Source: Thioalbus denitrificans (lineage in GTDB: Bacteria; Pseudomonadota; Gammaproteobacteria; DSM-26407). From it: a DNA stretch of 64,000 nt. This document shows, piece by piece, positions 28,293-37,492 of this stretch. Position 1 is the first letter of the stretch. Every line of letters begins with the position of its first letter. The DNA is taken from assembly GCF_003337735.1 (NCBI RefSeq), contig NZ_QPJY01000010.1, positions 1-64,000 of the forward strand, read 5' to 3'. The translations under genes and the position numbers were made by a program. The notes below the pieces were generated by a model. It was not told the DNA's origin and did no database searches. It saw nothing but the letters and a program-made list of their open reading frames with translations.

Positions 28293-29314
28293 GCCCCGCC
28301 GCCCAGCGGCCAGCACAGCCGCACTTCGTAGACACCCTCGCGCTCGGCGGCCTCCAGGCAGGCGGCGCCGCCGTAGAGGGCCCGGAGGCGGGCGCGGATG
28401 TTGTCCCGGGCCACCCGGTTGCCGTCGTGGTGCGGCGCCGCGGCGGGAGGCACCGGGTTGCTCACCCACAGGCAGACCCGGCCCCGCTCGAGCCCGCCGC
28501 GGATGGTCATCACACCGCCCCCGGCCAGCGGCTCGATGCCGTGGTAGACCGCGTTCTCCACCAGGGGCTGGAGGGTCAGCAGCGGTACCCGCGCCGTGTC
28601 CGGCACGCCCTCGATGCGCCACTCCACCCGCAGCCGATCCCCCAGCCGCAGCTGTTCCATCTCCAGGTAGCGGCGGCAGAGCGCCAGCTCATCGGCCAGG
28701 GGCACCACGTCCACGCCATGCTGCAGGCTGGCCCGGAACAGCTCCGCCAGGTCCTCCAGGGCGCGCTCCGCCTGGTCGGCATCGATGCGAATCAGGCTGG
28801 CGATGGTATTGAGGCTGTTGAACAGGAAATGGGGGCGGATGCGCGCCTGCAGCGCCTCGATGCGCGCCCGGGCCTCCGAACGCAGGCGCCGCCGCCACTC
28901 CTCCTGCAGGTAGAGATAGCGCAGCACCAGGATGGAGACGATGGCGGCGATGGCGAGATTGCGCCCCAGGAAGGCCAGCCGCCCCTCCCCCGCCTCGATC
29001 CACTCCGGCAGCAGCTCCACCGCCAGCAGGCTGCCCAGCCCGGTCAGCACCAGGACCAGCCCCAGGCACAGCACCACCACCCAGGCCGGGCGCAGCCGGT
29101 GCAGGGCGGGACGCGCCACGCACAGCACGGCGGCCGCGGCCAGCGCCACCCACTGCACGAACAGGGAGGTGAGCCCCAGTTCCTCCCAGCCGCCACGGGC
29201 CGGCAATCCGGCCAGGACCAGCAGGAAGGCCAGCAGCTCGGCGCTGACCACCAGCACGAAGATGCTGCGCACGGCGCAGAAGTCGGGCAGAAAGCCGGCG
29301 TCATCCACCTCCAT
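28289..29314 (-). CDS. algZ: AlgZ/FimS-type sensor histidine kinase
   Basis: About 341 residues. The N-terminal half has four to five hydrophobic segments; the C-terminal half is a LytS/YehU-type kinase with the H-box RPHFLFNSLNTIASLIR and an HATPase region (LQPLVENAVYHGIEPL, RDNIRARL). It is an unorthodox kinase family partnered by LytTR regulators, here AlgR, with which it overlaps (ATGA). ATG at 29314 has AAAGGAGA about 10 bp upstream. ATG at 29335 is an alternative with poor spacing. Confidence 0.9.
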   Translation of the reverse strand: MEVDDAGFLPDFCAVRSIFVLVVSAELLAFLLVLAGLPARGGWEELGLTSLFVQWVALAAAAVLCVARPALHRLRPAWVVVLCLGLVLVLTGLGSLLAVELLPEWIEAGEGRLAFLGRNLAIAAIVSILVLRYLYLQEEWRRRLRSEARARIEALQARIRPHFLFNSLNTIASLIRIDADQAERALEDLAELFRASLQHGVDVVPLADELALCRRYLEMEQLRLGDRLRVEWRIEGVPDTARVPLLTLQPLVENAVYHGIEPLAGGGVMTIRGGLERGRVCLWVSNPVPPAAAPHHDGNRVARDNIRARLRALYGGAACLEAAEREGVYEVRLCWPLGGGA

Positions 29315-29409
29315 CCCGGGAAGTTCTCCTTTCATGACTCCATTCTGGCCCACCCACGGGCAGGCGCAAGCCACCCCATCACAGGACCCCGCGCCTGCCG
29401 GAGTACAAC

Positions 29410-29418
29410 TGGTATAAT
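29410..29418 (+). promoter_or_regulatory. argH promoter, extended -10
   Basis: TGGTATAAT is a perfect extended -10 element (TGnTATAAT), 39 bp before the argH start. No TTGACA-like -35 is present, which fits extended -10 promoters. Confidence 0.7.
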
Positions 29419-29456
29419 TTCCATCTTTCATCCTCTGACGGCGGCAGGAATACCCG

Positions 29457-30851
29457 ATGCAAGACCAAGGCAGCACTTCCAAGCTCTGGGGGGGGCGCTT
29501 CAGCGAGTCCACCGACGCCTTCGTGCAGGCGTTCACCGCTTCGGTGGAATTCGACCGGCGCCTCTACCGCCACGACATCGCCGGCTCCATCGCCCACGCC
29601 ACCATGCTGGCCCGGGCGGGGGTGCTGACGGAGGCCGAGCGCGACCTCATCATCGAGGGGCTGGCCGCCATCCGCGAGGAGATCGAGCACGGCGAGTTCC
29701 CCTGGTCCACGGCGCTGGAGGACGTGCACATGAACATCGAGGCGCGCCTCACCGACCGCATCGGGGCCGCCGGCAAGAAGCTGCATACCGGGCGCTCGCG
29801 CAACGACCAGGTGGCCACCGACATCCGCCTCTGGCTGCGGGAGGAGATCGACGCCCTCCTGGCCGAGATCCGGCGCCTGCAGGAGGGACTGCTGGGACTC
29901 GCGGAGCGGGAGGCGGCCACGGTGATGCCCGGCTTCACCCACCTGCAGACCGCCCAGCCGGTCACCTTCGGCCACCACATGCTGGCCTGGTTCGAGATGC
30001 TGGAGCGCGACCACGGCCGGCTCACCGACGCCCGCCGGCGGGTGAACGTGATGCCGCTGGGCGCCGCCGCCCTGGCCGGCACCAGCTACCCCATCGACCG
30101 GGCCTACACCGCCGAGCTGCTGGGCTTCGACGCCCCGGCGGAGAACTCCCTCGACGCGGTCTCCGATCGCGATTTCGCCATCGAGTTCTGCGCCGCCGCG
30201 GCGCTGGTGATGACCCACCTGTCACGCTTCTCCGAGGAGCTGGTGCTGTGGGCCTCGGCCCAGTTCGACTTCATCGACCTGCCCGACCGCTTCTGCACCG
30301 GCTCCAGCATCATGCCGCAGAAGAAGAACCCCGACGTGCCCGAGCTGGTGCGCGGCAAGACCGGGCGGGTGAACGGCCACCTGGTGGGGCTGCTGACCCT
30401 GATGAAGTCCCAGCCCCTGGCCTACAACAAGGACAACCAGGAGGACAAGGAGCCGCTGTTCGACACGGTGGACACCCTGAAGGGCTCGCTGCGGGCCTAT
30501 GCCGACATGGTGCCGGCCATCCGGGTGAAGGCCGGGGCCATGCGCGAGGCGGCCCGGCGCGGCTTCTCCACCGCCACCGATCTCGCCGACTACCTGGTGC
30601 GCAGGGGCCTGCCCTTCCGCGACGCCCACGAGGTGGTGGGCAAGGCGGTGGCCCACGGGGTGGCCAGCGGCCGCGACCTGGCGGAGATGGACCTGGACAC
30701 CCTGCGCGGCTTCTCCGCCGCCATCGGCGAGGACGTCTACGCTGTCCTGACCCTGGAGGGCTCGCTGGCCGCCCGCGACCACCTCGGCGGCACCGCCCCC
30801 GACCAGGTCCGCGCCGCCATCGCCCGCGCCCGGGGGCGGATATCCCGGTAA
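29457..30851 (+). CDS. argH: Argininosuccinate lyase
   Basis: Last step of arginine synthesis: argininosuccinate to arginine and fumarate. The 464-residue protein starts with the family motif KLWGGRFSE. It carries [20 protein letters not shown] and the fumarase/aspartase signature [16 protein letters not shown] with the catalytic Ser loop. ATG at 29457 follows an extended -10 promoter. Divergent from algZ, the usual Pseudomonas-like neighbourhood. Confidence 0.98.
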   Translation: MQDQGSTSKLWGGRFSESTDAFVQAFTASVEFDRRLYRHDIAGSIAHATMLARAGVLTEAERDLIIEGLAAIREEIEHGEFPWSTALEDVHMNIEARLTDRIGAAGKKLHTGRSRNDQVATDIRLWLREEIDALLAEIRRLQEGLLGLAEREAATVMPGFTHLQTAQPVTFGHHMLAWFEMLERDHGRLTDARRRVNVMPLGAAALAGTSYPIDRAYTAELLGFDAPAENSLDAVSDRDFAIEFCAAAALVMTHLSRFSEELVLWASAQFDFIDLPDRFCTGSSIMPQKKNPDVPELVRGKTGRVNGHLVGLLTLMKSQPLAYNKDNQEDKEPLFDTVDTLKGSLRAYADMVPAIRVKAGAMREAARRGFSTATDLADYLVRRGLPFRDAHEVVGKAVAHGVASGRDLAEMDLDTLRGFSAAIGEDVYAVLTLEGSLAARDHLGGTAPDQVRAAIARARGRISR

Positions 30852-30876
30852 CCAGCCTCAGGGCGCAAACCCTTTG

Positions 30877-31009
30877 ATATCCGCAGATTACACAGATTAC
30901 ACAGATGATCGATTCCAGCAGGATTGACAGGCGCTCGCATCAGTGGCCCGGGAGAACCGGGATGGAGTATCACAGTCGTATCTGCGTAATCTGCGTAATC
31001 TGCGGATAC
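30877..31009. repeat. Inverted-arm element, 'gattacacag' family
   Basis: Left arm 30877-30908 (atccgcagattacacagatt plus one more unit) and right arm 30979-31009 (units of aatctgcgt ending ctgcggatac) are inverted and about 70 bp apart. A single acaggatt-like unit (agcaggattgacaggc) lies between them. It fills the argH-mazG gap. Confidence 0.85.
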
Positions 31010-31026
31010 ATACAGACTGACCAGCC

Positions 31027-31386
31027 ATGACCAGAGACAGCCTCGAGAACCTGCGCCGGCAGCTGGCGGAATTCGCCCTGGAGCGGGACTGGGACCAGTT
31101 CCACTCGCCCAAGAACCTCTCCATGGCCCTCATCGCCGAGGCCGCCGAGCTGGTGGAGCACTTCCAGTGGCTGACCCAGGCCCAGAGCAAGACCCTGCCG
31201 GCGGAGAAGCTGGAGGCGGTGAGCCTGGAGCTGGCGGACATCCTGCTCTACACCATCCGCGCCGCCGACATGCTGGGCGTGGACCTCATCAAGGCCGCCG
31301 AGCGCAAGATCGCCATCAACCACCAGCGCTACCCCGCCCACCGGGTGCGCGGCGACGCCCGCCGGGCCTCCGAGTACGAGGACTGA
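31027..31386 (+). CDS. MazG-like nucleotide pyrophosphohydrolase
   Basis: A 119-residue all-alpha NTP-PPase of the MazG/RS21-C6 (dCTP pyrophosphatase-like) group. Metal-binding motifs are EAAELVEHFQW (about 38-48) and LELADILLYTIRAAD (about 69-83). It probably cleaves non-canonical or excess (d)NTPs to NMP and pyrophosphate; substrate is not predictable. ATG at 31027. It is downstream of argH but separated by a repeat element. Confidence 0.88.
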   Translation: MTRDSLENLRRQLAEFALERDWDQFHSPKNLSMALIAEAAELVEHFQWLTQAQSKTLPAEKLEAVSLELADILLYTIRAADMLGVDLIKAAERKIAINHQRYPAHRVRGDARRASEYED

Positions 31387-31464
31387 CCGCCGACACCTTC
31401 CTGACATCCGCACCCCCGCGGGCTAAGCTATCGGGACCGGCGATCGTTACCGGTGGAGGTGCAG

Positions 31465-31815
31465 ATGACCCGGCTCACCCTCGGCGCTACGGCACTGGAG
31501 CCCGCCGAACCCCTGTGGAAGCGGGCCCCGACCCGGGGCGACGACGGCCGCCCCCTCAGCGATTTCATGATGATCATCCCGGGGCTCTCCCGGCGGCCGG
31601 CCGAGCACCAGCAGCGCACCGTCGAGGCCCTGCGCGAGGTGCTGGAGGCCTATCACCGGGCGGTGGTGTTCGCCGATCTCAATCTCCGTCTCAATCTCCT
31701 GTGGGTCACCGTGCGGCCGATTCCCGGCATCTGCCTGGAACTGCCCGCCGCCCTGCACGCACGGGTGCCGGAGGCCAAGCTGGTGGCCGATCGCGGCCGC
31801 CATGCCCGGCGCTGA
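31465..31815 (+). CDS. Hypothetical 116-residue protein
   Basis: I do not recognise this protein. It contains SDFMMIIPGLSRRPAEHQ, a helix (RTVEALREVLEAYHRAVVFADLNLRL) and a strand-rich segment (NLLWVTVRPIPGICLELPAAL), and has no signal peptide. The ATG is preceded by GGAGG 6 bp upstream, strong support for translation. It follows mazG by 78 bp on the same strand. Confidence 0.7.
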   Translation: MTRLTLGATALEPAEPLWKRAPTRGDDGRPLSDFMMIIPGLSRRPAEHQQRTVEALREVLEAYHRAVVFADLNLRLNLLWVTVRPIPGICLELPAALHARVPEAKLVADRGRHARR

Positions 31816-31886
31816 CACCCGGGCGCGCGGTATGCCATGATTAGGTTGAAGGTCACCCATCCGGCTGCTTTCCAGGAGACAACGAG

Positions 31887-32135
31887 ATGACCGAACGCAT
31901 TCACGCACCCCAGGTCGGCGCCCCGGATCCCGAGCGGCGCAACTCTCTGATCGTGGAGGAGACGGACGAGGAGTTCGACTTCGCCGGGATGGAGATGCCG
32001 GAGACGGGAGCCTGCTACTTCAACGACACGGCCTACATGGAAGGCCAGTTCATCTGCAGCGGCTCGGAGCTCCTGGTCTGCACCCGTGGCGGCTGGCTCA
32101 GGGAGGGTTCCTGCGATCCCGACAACCCGGATTGA
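31887..32135 (+). CDS. Small acidic protein with DUF1496-like cysteine region
   Basis: An 82-residue protein. After an acidic N-terminal half (VEETDEEFDFAGMEMPE) it has GACYFNDTAYMEGQFIC and LLVCTRGGWLREGSC: four cysteines, and an aromatic/Gly pattern reminiscent of DUF1496-type domains. That resemblance is by eye. AGGAG lies 9 bp before the ATG. Function unknown. Confidence 0.65.
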   Translation: MTERIHAPQVGAPDPERRNSLIVEETDEEFDFAGMEMPETGACYFNDTAYMEGQFICSGSELLVCTRGGWLREGSCDPDNPD

Positions 32136-32248
32136 ACCCCGCGGCCAATCCGTTATCGAATAGGGGGATATCCGGCTCCGGCTCGCAGGGCCGCCGACAG
32201 CACCACCACAACCCGCTCAACATGACCTCTAAGGGAATGGAACTGACG

Positions 32249-32713
32249 ATGTACAAGACCAAGATCCTGGCCACCTCGGTGGCCCTCAGCATGGCCATCG
32301 GCCTGGGCGGCTGCGCCTATCCGCCCACCAAGGAACAGACCGGCACCGTCGTCGGCGGCGCCCTGGGCGGGGTGCTCGGCGCCCAGGTGGGCAAGGGCTC
32401 CGGCCGCACCGCCGCCATCATCGTGGGCACCCTCGCCGGCGCCATGATCGGCGGCAGCGTGGGCCGCACCATGGACGAGCAGGACCGCCGCAACGCGGCC
32501 TACGCCCTGGAGAGCCAGCGCACCAACCAGCCCTACAGCTGGCGCAACCCCGACTCGGGCAACGAGTACACGGTCACCCCCACCCGGACCTACGAGACGG
32601 CGGGCACCCCGTGCCGCGAGTTCACCACCGAGGCCTACATCGACGGCCGGCGCGATACCGTCTACGGCACCGCCTGCCGCCAGCCCGACGGCACCTGGCA
32701 GATGCGTAACTGA
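32249..32713 (+). CDS. Glycine-zipper 2TM outer-membrane lipoprotein
   Basis: A 154-residue lipoprotein of the 17-kDa surface antigen/SlyB-like type. A lipobox LGGCAYP ends the signal peptide. Two Gly-zipper segments follow (GTVVGGALGGVLGAQVGKG and AIIVGTLAGAMIGGSVG). The C-terminal soluble domain is TPCREFTTEAYIDGRR...GTACRQPDGTWQ, with a likely disulfide. Such proteins sit in the outer membrane and support envelope integrity. ATG 32249 is chosen because the lipoprotein signal begins there; in-frame ATGs at 32222 and 32237 exist. Confidence 0.85.
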   Translation: MYKTKILATSVALSMAIGLGGCAYPPTKEQTGTVVGGALGGVLGAQVGKGSGRTAAIIVGTLAGAMIGGSVGRTMDEQDRRNAAYALESQRTNQPYSWRNPDSGNEYTVTPTRTYETAGTPCREFTTEAYIDGRRDTVYGTACRQPDGTWQMRN

Positions 32714-32719
32714 CCGGAC

Positions 32720-32805
32720 TACGGGGGACAGTTTACTTAATTGCCCTGAGGATCAATTCAGCCTTGATACTGAATCACTGGAAATTAAGTAAACTGTCCC
32801 CCGTA
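32720..32805. mobile_element. Miniature inverted-repeat element with perfect 23-bp ends
   Basis: tacgggggacagtttactta plus att (32720-32742) is repeated exactly in inverse at 32783-32805, with a 40-bp interior. The interior itself has an inverted pair (attcag...ctgaat). It encodes nothing. It resembles non-autonomous elements mobilised in trans, possibly by an IS200/REP-type transposase; no transposase is in the window. Confidence 0.75.
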
Positions 32806-32816
32806 ATTCCATAAAA

Positions 32817-32852
32817 AACGGGGCCGCGGATCGAAATCCGCGGCCCCGTCCA
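32817..32852 (-). terminator. Rho-independent terminator of soxYZ
   Basis: Minus-strand stem acggggccgcggat/atccgcggccccgt with a 4-nt loop, followed by a T-run (aaaaaa on the plus strand at about 32813-32818). It lies 23 bp after the soxZ stop. Confidence 0.92.
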
Positions 32853-32874
32853 TCTGGCAGGCAGTCGCGAAACC

Positions 32875-33189
32875 CTACTTGATGGCTTCTTCGGCCGAAT
32901 CGCTCTCGCCCTTGTTGTCGGTCCAACTCAGCTTCAGGGTATCGCCGGCCTTGGCGCCCTTGAACATGAAGGAGATGTAGGGGTTCTGGGAGATGGAGCC
33001 GCCCCACTCGGCCAGCATCACCTGCTTGCCGTTGTGCTCGCACACCACTTCCTGGATGAAGTGGGCCGGAATGGCCTCGCCGGTCTTCTTGTCCTTGCGC
33101 AGACCGGTCTCCATGGGGTGCTTCATCAGCGCCTTCACCGTGGTCACGTCGCCGCTCAGGCTGGCGCGCATTTTGATCGTGTTCGCCAT
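32875..33189 (-). CDS. soxZ: Thiosulfate oxidation carrier subunit SoxZ
   Basis: A 104-residue partner of SoxY. The SoxYZ heterodimer carries thiosulfate-derived sulfur through the periplasmic Sox cycle. Sequence hallmarks: IKMRASLSGDVTTVKALMKHPMETG, PAHFIQEV, and LKLSWTDNKGES near the end. As in other SoxZ there is no own signal peptide; it is exported with SoxY. It follows soxY by 58 bp and ends at a terminator. Confidence 0.96.
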   Translation of the reverse strand: MANTIKMRASLSGDVTTVKALMKHPMETGLRKDKKTGEAIPAHFIQEVVCEHNGKQVMLAEWGGSISQNPYISFMFKGAKAGDTLKLSWTDNKGESDSAEEAIK

Positions 33190-33247
33190 TGTCTTCGTTC
33201 CTCGTGTCGTGTTCGTATCAGCGGATTGCCGGGTTCGGTTCGGGTGA

Positions 33248-33718
33248 TCAGCCGCCGCAGCCGCCGATGGTCACCTTCACTTCCTTGCCCGCCTGGAAGG
33301 TCTTGCCGTTGGCCTGCACCACGGCGATGACGTTGGAGGTCTTGGCCATCTTGATACGGGTGGACACGTAGGGCTCCGCGCCCGCACCCAGCTTCCAGCT
33401 GGAGGTCAGGGGGGTGTTGTTGCCTTCCGCGAAGATGCTGATGCTCTCCACGCCGGACATCTTGGCGGTGACGCTCACCGGCACCACGGCGCCGTTCTCG
33501 GCGATGTCCGGGGCCTTGATCTCGATGTCACCGCTGGCGGCGGCGTCGCCCGCGCCGTAGAGGGCGCCCAGGGCGTCGGCGACGCTCTTGGCCTCGAAGG
33601 CGGACTGGGGCCACGCGGCCAGCACGGCGCGGGGAGTGAGGATGCCTGCGCCCAGGGCCAGAGCGACGGATCCGCTGGCCAGGGCACCTTTCAGGAATAC
33701 ACGGCGCTTCATGTTCAC
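33248..33718 (-). CDS. soxY: Thiosulfate oxidation carrier subunit SoxY
   Basis: A 156-residue periplasmic sulfur carrier. The N-terminus has a Tat signal (KRRVFLKGALASG), and the C-terminus ends with the swinging-arm motif GGCGG, whose cysteine carries the sulfur chain. GTG at 33718 sits 9 bp from GAGGAG; ATG at 33712 is the alternative. A near-consensus sigma54 promoter lies 60 bp upstream with two inverted repeats further up, next to a sigma54 activator gene. Other sox genes (soxA, soxX, soxB) are not in the window. Confidence 0.96.
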   Translation of the reverse strand: MNMKRRVFLKGALASGSVALALGAGILTPRAVLAAWPQSAFEAKSVADALGALYGAGDAAASGDIEIKAPDIAENGAVVPVSVTAKMSGVESISIFAEGNNTPLTSSWKLGAGAEPYVSTRIKMAKTSNVIAVVQANGKTFQAGKEVKVTIGGCGG

Positions 33719-33776
33719 AGTGACAATCTCCTCGGCAGTCTTGATTGTTATGTGGGTGAATGGTCACCGCTTACAG

Positions 33777-33792
33777 AGCAAACCTGATGCCA
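33777..33792 (-). promoter_or_regulatory. Sigma54 (-24/-12) promoter upstream of soxY
   Basis: Minus-strand TGGCATCAGGTTTGCT matches the sigma54 consensus TGGCACG-N4-TTGCW at the invariant GG and GC with exact spacing; only two positions differ. Predicted transcription start is near 33766, giving a leader of about 48 nt before the soxY start. Confidence 0.8.
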
Positions 33793-33855
33793 GGTTTTCT
33801 ACCTGTTCAGAATCAATCGGTTGCGAGCTTCCGACACCTGCGGGCGGCACCAGGG

Positions 33856-33893
33856 ATTGCAGATTGCAATGGCCGGTTATTGCAAATCGCGAT
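33856..33893. promoter_or_regulatory. Paired inverted repeats, candidate enhancer sites for soxYZ
   Basis: attgcagattgcaat (33856-33870) is a perfect 6-bp-arm inverted repeat. attgcaaatcgcgat (33879-33893) is a degenerate copy. Centres are 23 bp apart, about two helical turns, roughly 80-110 bp upstream of the sigma54 promoter. This is where an NtrC-family activator would bind. Confidence 0.6.
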
Positions 33894-33930
33894 GGACACG
33901 CCGGGCCGGGCGACCCGGCGCAGGCCGGGG

Positions 33931-35268
<1,338 letters not shown>

Positions 35269-35298
35269 GGTTATGAATCGGTTGATGGATTGGTTGAT

Positions 35299-35464
35299 GG
35301 ACAAGGGATAAAGGATAAAGGTTCTGGATCCAGGAATCAGGGCTCAGACGCAAAGCCCGAAGCGCGTTGGGCCGGATTCATCCGGCCGGCCAGGGCGACA
35401 AGGCCGGCGCCGTTGTGCGGATGAATCCGCACCTGATGTCTACAATCCTTGTCCCTTGTCCAAA
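35299..35464. repeat. Inverted-arm element, 'acaagggataaagg' family
   Basis: Left arm ggacaagggataaaggataa (35299-35318, plus agg) and right arm aatccttgtcccttgtcc (35444-35461) are inverted, about 120 bp apart. Two small hairpins between them share ggattcatcc / ggatgaatcc. It fills the gap between kinase and regulator genes. Confidence 0.65.
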
Positions 35465-35470
35465 TCCCGT

Positions 35471-37399
35471 CTATTCGGAACCGTCCGCGTCCGGCGGCAG
35501 CCGGATCGTCGCCACGGCGCCGCCGCCGGCGCGGTTCTCCAGGGTCAGGGTGCCGCCGTGGTGCTCCACGATGCCGAGCCCGATGGAGAGCCCCAGACCG
35601 GTGCCCTGCCCCACCGGCTTGGTGGTGTAGAAGGGGTCGAAGAGGCGGTCCCGGTCCGTCTCCGGCAGCCCCGGTCCGCGATCGGCCACGCTGATTACCA
35701 GCGCCCCGTCCCCGGCCCGCGCCGCCACCTCCACCATGCTCTCCGCGGGACTCGCCTGTACCGCGTTGAGCAGCAGGTTCACCAGCACCTGCTGCAGCTG
35801 GCCGCGATCCCCCACCAGTTCGAGGCCGGGCGCCGACCCGGCCTGCAGCCGCACCCGGGCACGGGCAGCCACCTGGCGGGCCAGGTCGAGGGTCTCCTCC
35901 AGCCACGGCCCCACCTCGAAGCGCTCGCGCCGCGGCGGCACCTGGCGGGCGAAGTTGAGGATGTCGCGCACGATGCGCGAGGCGCGCAGGGTCTCCTCAC
36001 GGAGATCGCGCAGGTCCTGGCGTGCCCGCTCGGCCCCCTCCGGCAGGCCGCGCTCGGCCAGCTTGGCCAGCTGCAGGATATTGTTCAGGGGATTGTTGAT
36101 CTCGTGGCCGATGCCGGCGGCCAGCTGTCCGACGCTGGCGAGCTTGGCGCTCTGCGTGGCCATCCGCTCGGCATGGTCCCGCTCCTGGCGCGCCCGCTCC
36201 AGGGTGTCGGCCATGTAGTTGAAGGACTCCTCCAGCTCCCGCACCTCGTCCATCCCCCCCACCGCGACCCGCCGCCGGCGGTCGCCGTCGGCGAACGCCT
36301 TGAGCCCGGCGGCGAGGCGCACCACCGGCGCGGCCACCGTGCGCGCCGCGGCGGTGCTGAACAGCAGCGCCAGCAGCACCGCCAGCCCGGCGAAGGCCCA
36401 GATGGCCAGGCGGATGCCGGCGAAGGGCGCCCCCAGGGCCTGCAGGTCCACTCCCATGGCCACCACCCAGCTCACCAGCTGATCCGGGTAGGGCAGGAAC
36501 TCGGTGTAGTAGACCGCGCGGCCGGCGCCGCGGTCCTCCACCAGGCCGAAGGGCCGTTCCGCCACCGCCCGCGACAGTCGCCCGCCGAGCACGCCGTCCA
36601 TGTGCTCCGCGGGGGTCTTGGGATCGGAGAAGCGGCTCCCGCCGGCGTCGTCGAACAGCAGCACCCCGTCCCGGGCCGGGTCGTCGGGGTTGAGCTCGGC
36701 GATGAGCAGCTGGCCCTGGTAGACCCGCGGGGCGAAGTCGAGAATGTGGTCGATGTGCTCGCCGCGGATGTTCACCGCCAGGTAGCCCAGCCGCTCCCCC
36801 TCCGCCTCCAGCGGCAGGATGTAGTCCAGCAGCGGGAGACTCTGCCCCGCCTCCCGGCGCGCGATCCGGCTCTGGGGCAGCAGCGTCACCGTGACCTCCC
36901 CCGCCGGCAGCGCCTCCAGCCCGGCCACGAACTCGGCGTTGTTGAGCTCCACTTCGGCGTAGGGATAGCTCTCGATGCCGTCGAAGACGTTGGGGCTGCG
37001 GCGGCGGTTCTCCACCTTGACCAGGGTGTTGGCGCTGCGGTCCAGCACCCGGATGATGGCGAAGCCGGGAACGATGCCCTGGAAGGTGCCCAGGAACCCG
37101 GCCAGCCGCGCCGTGCGCTCGAAGAAGTCGGGGTGCAGGTCGCCGCGGGCGGCGGTGGCCATCACCGGCAGGTAGTCCTGCAGGGCCGGAACGGTGGCCA
37201 GCCCGCGCAGGATCTCCTGGTCGCTCTGCAGCCGGCGGCTGATCTCGCCCACCACGGTGTTGAGGGTGGCGCCGATGTCCTCGGCCACCCCCTCGCGGTA
37301 GACCACCTCGCTGTAGCGGGTCGCACCGAGGGTGAGTGCCGTCAGCGGCACCACGGTGGCGAGCAGGATCCAGAGCAGCAGATGGGTCTTCAGGCGCAC
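35471..37399 (-). CDS. Membrane sensor histidine kinase
   Basis: A 642-residue kinase. TM1 is about 7-26; a large periplasmic dCache-like sensor follows (30-325). TM2 is about 328-352. HAMP is about 350-405 (LKAFADGDRRRRVAVGGMDEV), and HisKA has the H-box GIGHEINNPLNNILQL. HATPase has NAVQA (N box), DRGPGLPE and GTGLGLSIG. It probably phosphorylates the adjacent sigma54 activator. The ligand is unknown; a sulfur compound is a guess from the soxYZ context. Confidence 0.92.
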   Translation of the reverse strand: MRLKTHLLLWILLATVVPLTALTLGATRYSEVVYREGVAEDIGATLNTVVGEISRRLQSDQEILRGLATVPALQDYLPVMATAARGDLHPDFFERTARLAGFLGTFQGIVPGFAIIRVLDRSANTLVKVENRRRSPNVFDGIESYPYAEVELNNAEFVAGLEALPAGEVTVTLLPQSRIARREAGQSLPLLDYILPLEAEGERLGYLAVNIRGEHIDHILDFAPRVYQGQLLIAELNPDDPARDGVLLFDDAGGSRFSDPKTPAEHMDGVLGGRLSRAVAERPFGLVEDRGAGRAVYYTEFLPYPDQLVSWVVAMGVDLQALGAPFAGIRLAIWAFAGLAVLLALLFSTAAARTVAAPVVRLAAGLKAFADGDRRRRVAVGGMDEVRELEESFNYMADTLERARQERDHAERMATQSAKLASVGQLAAGIGHEINNPLNNILQLAKLAERGLPEGAERARQDLRDLREETLRASRIVRDILNFARQVPPRRERFEVGPWLEETLDLARQVAARARVRLQAGSAPGLELVGDRGQLQQVLVNLLLNAVQASPAESMVEVAARAGDGALVISVADRGPGLPETDRDRLFDPFYTTKPVGQGTGLGLSIGLGIVEHHGGTLTLENRAGGGAVATIRLPPDADGSE

Positions 37400-37492
37400 G
37401 GCCCGGCCTCGCGGGATGGGGGTCTACCCGCGAGGATAGGCCAAGGGCGGCCGCGGCGGCCAGCACCCCGGCCCCCGATGGTGTCCCGCGCC

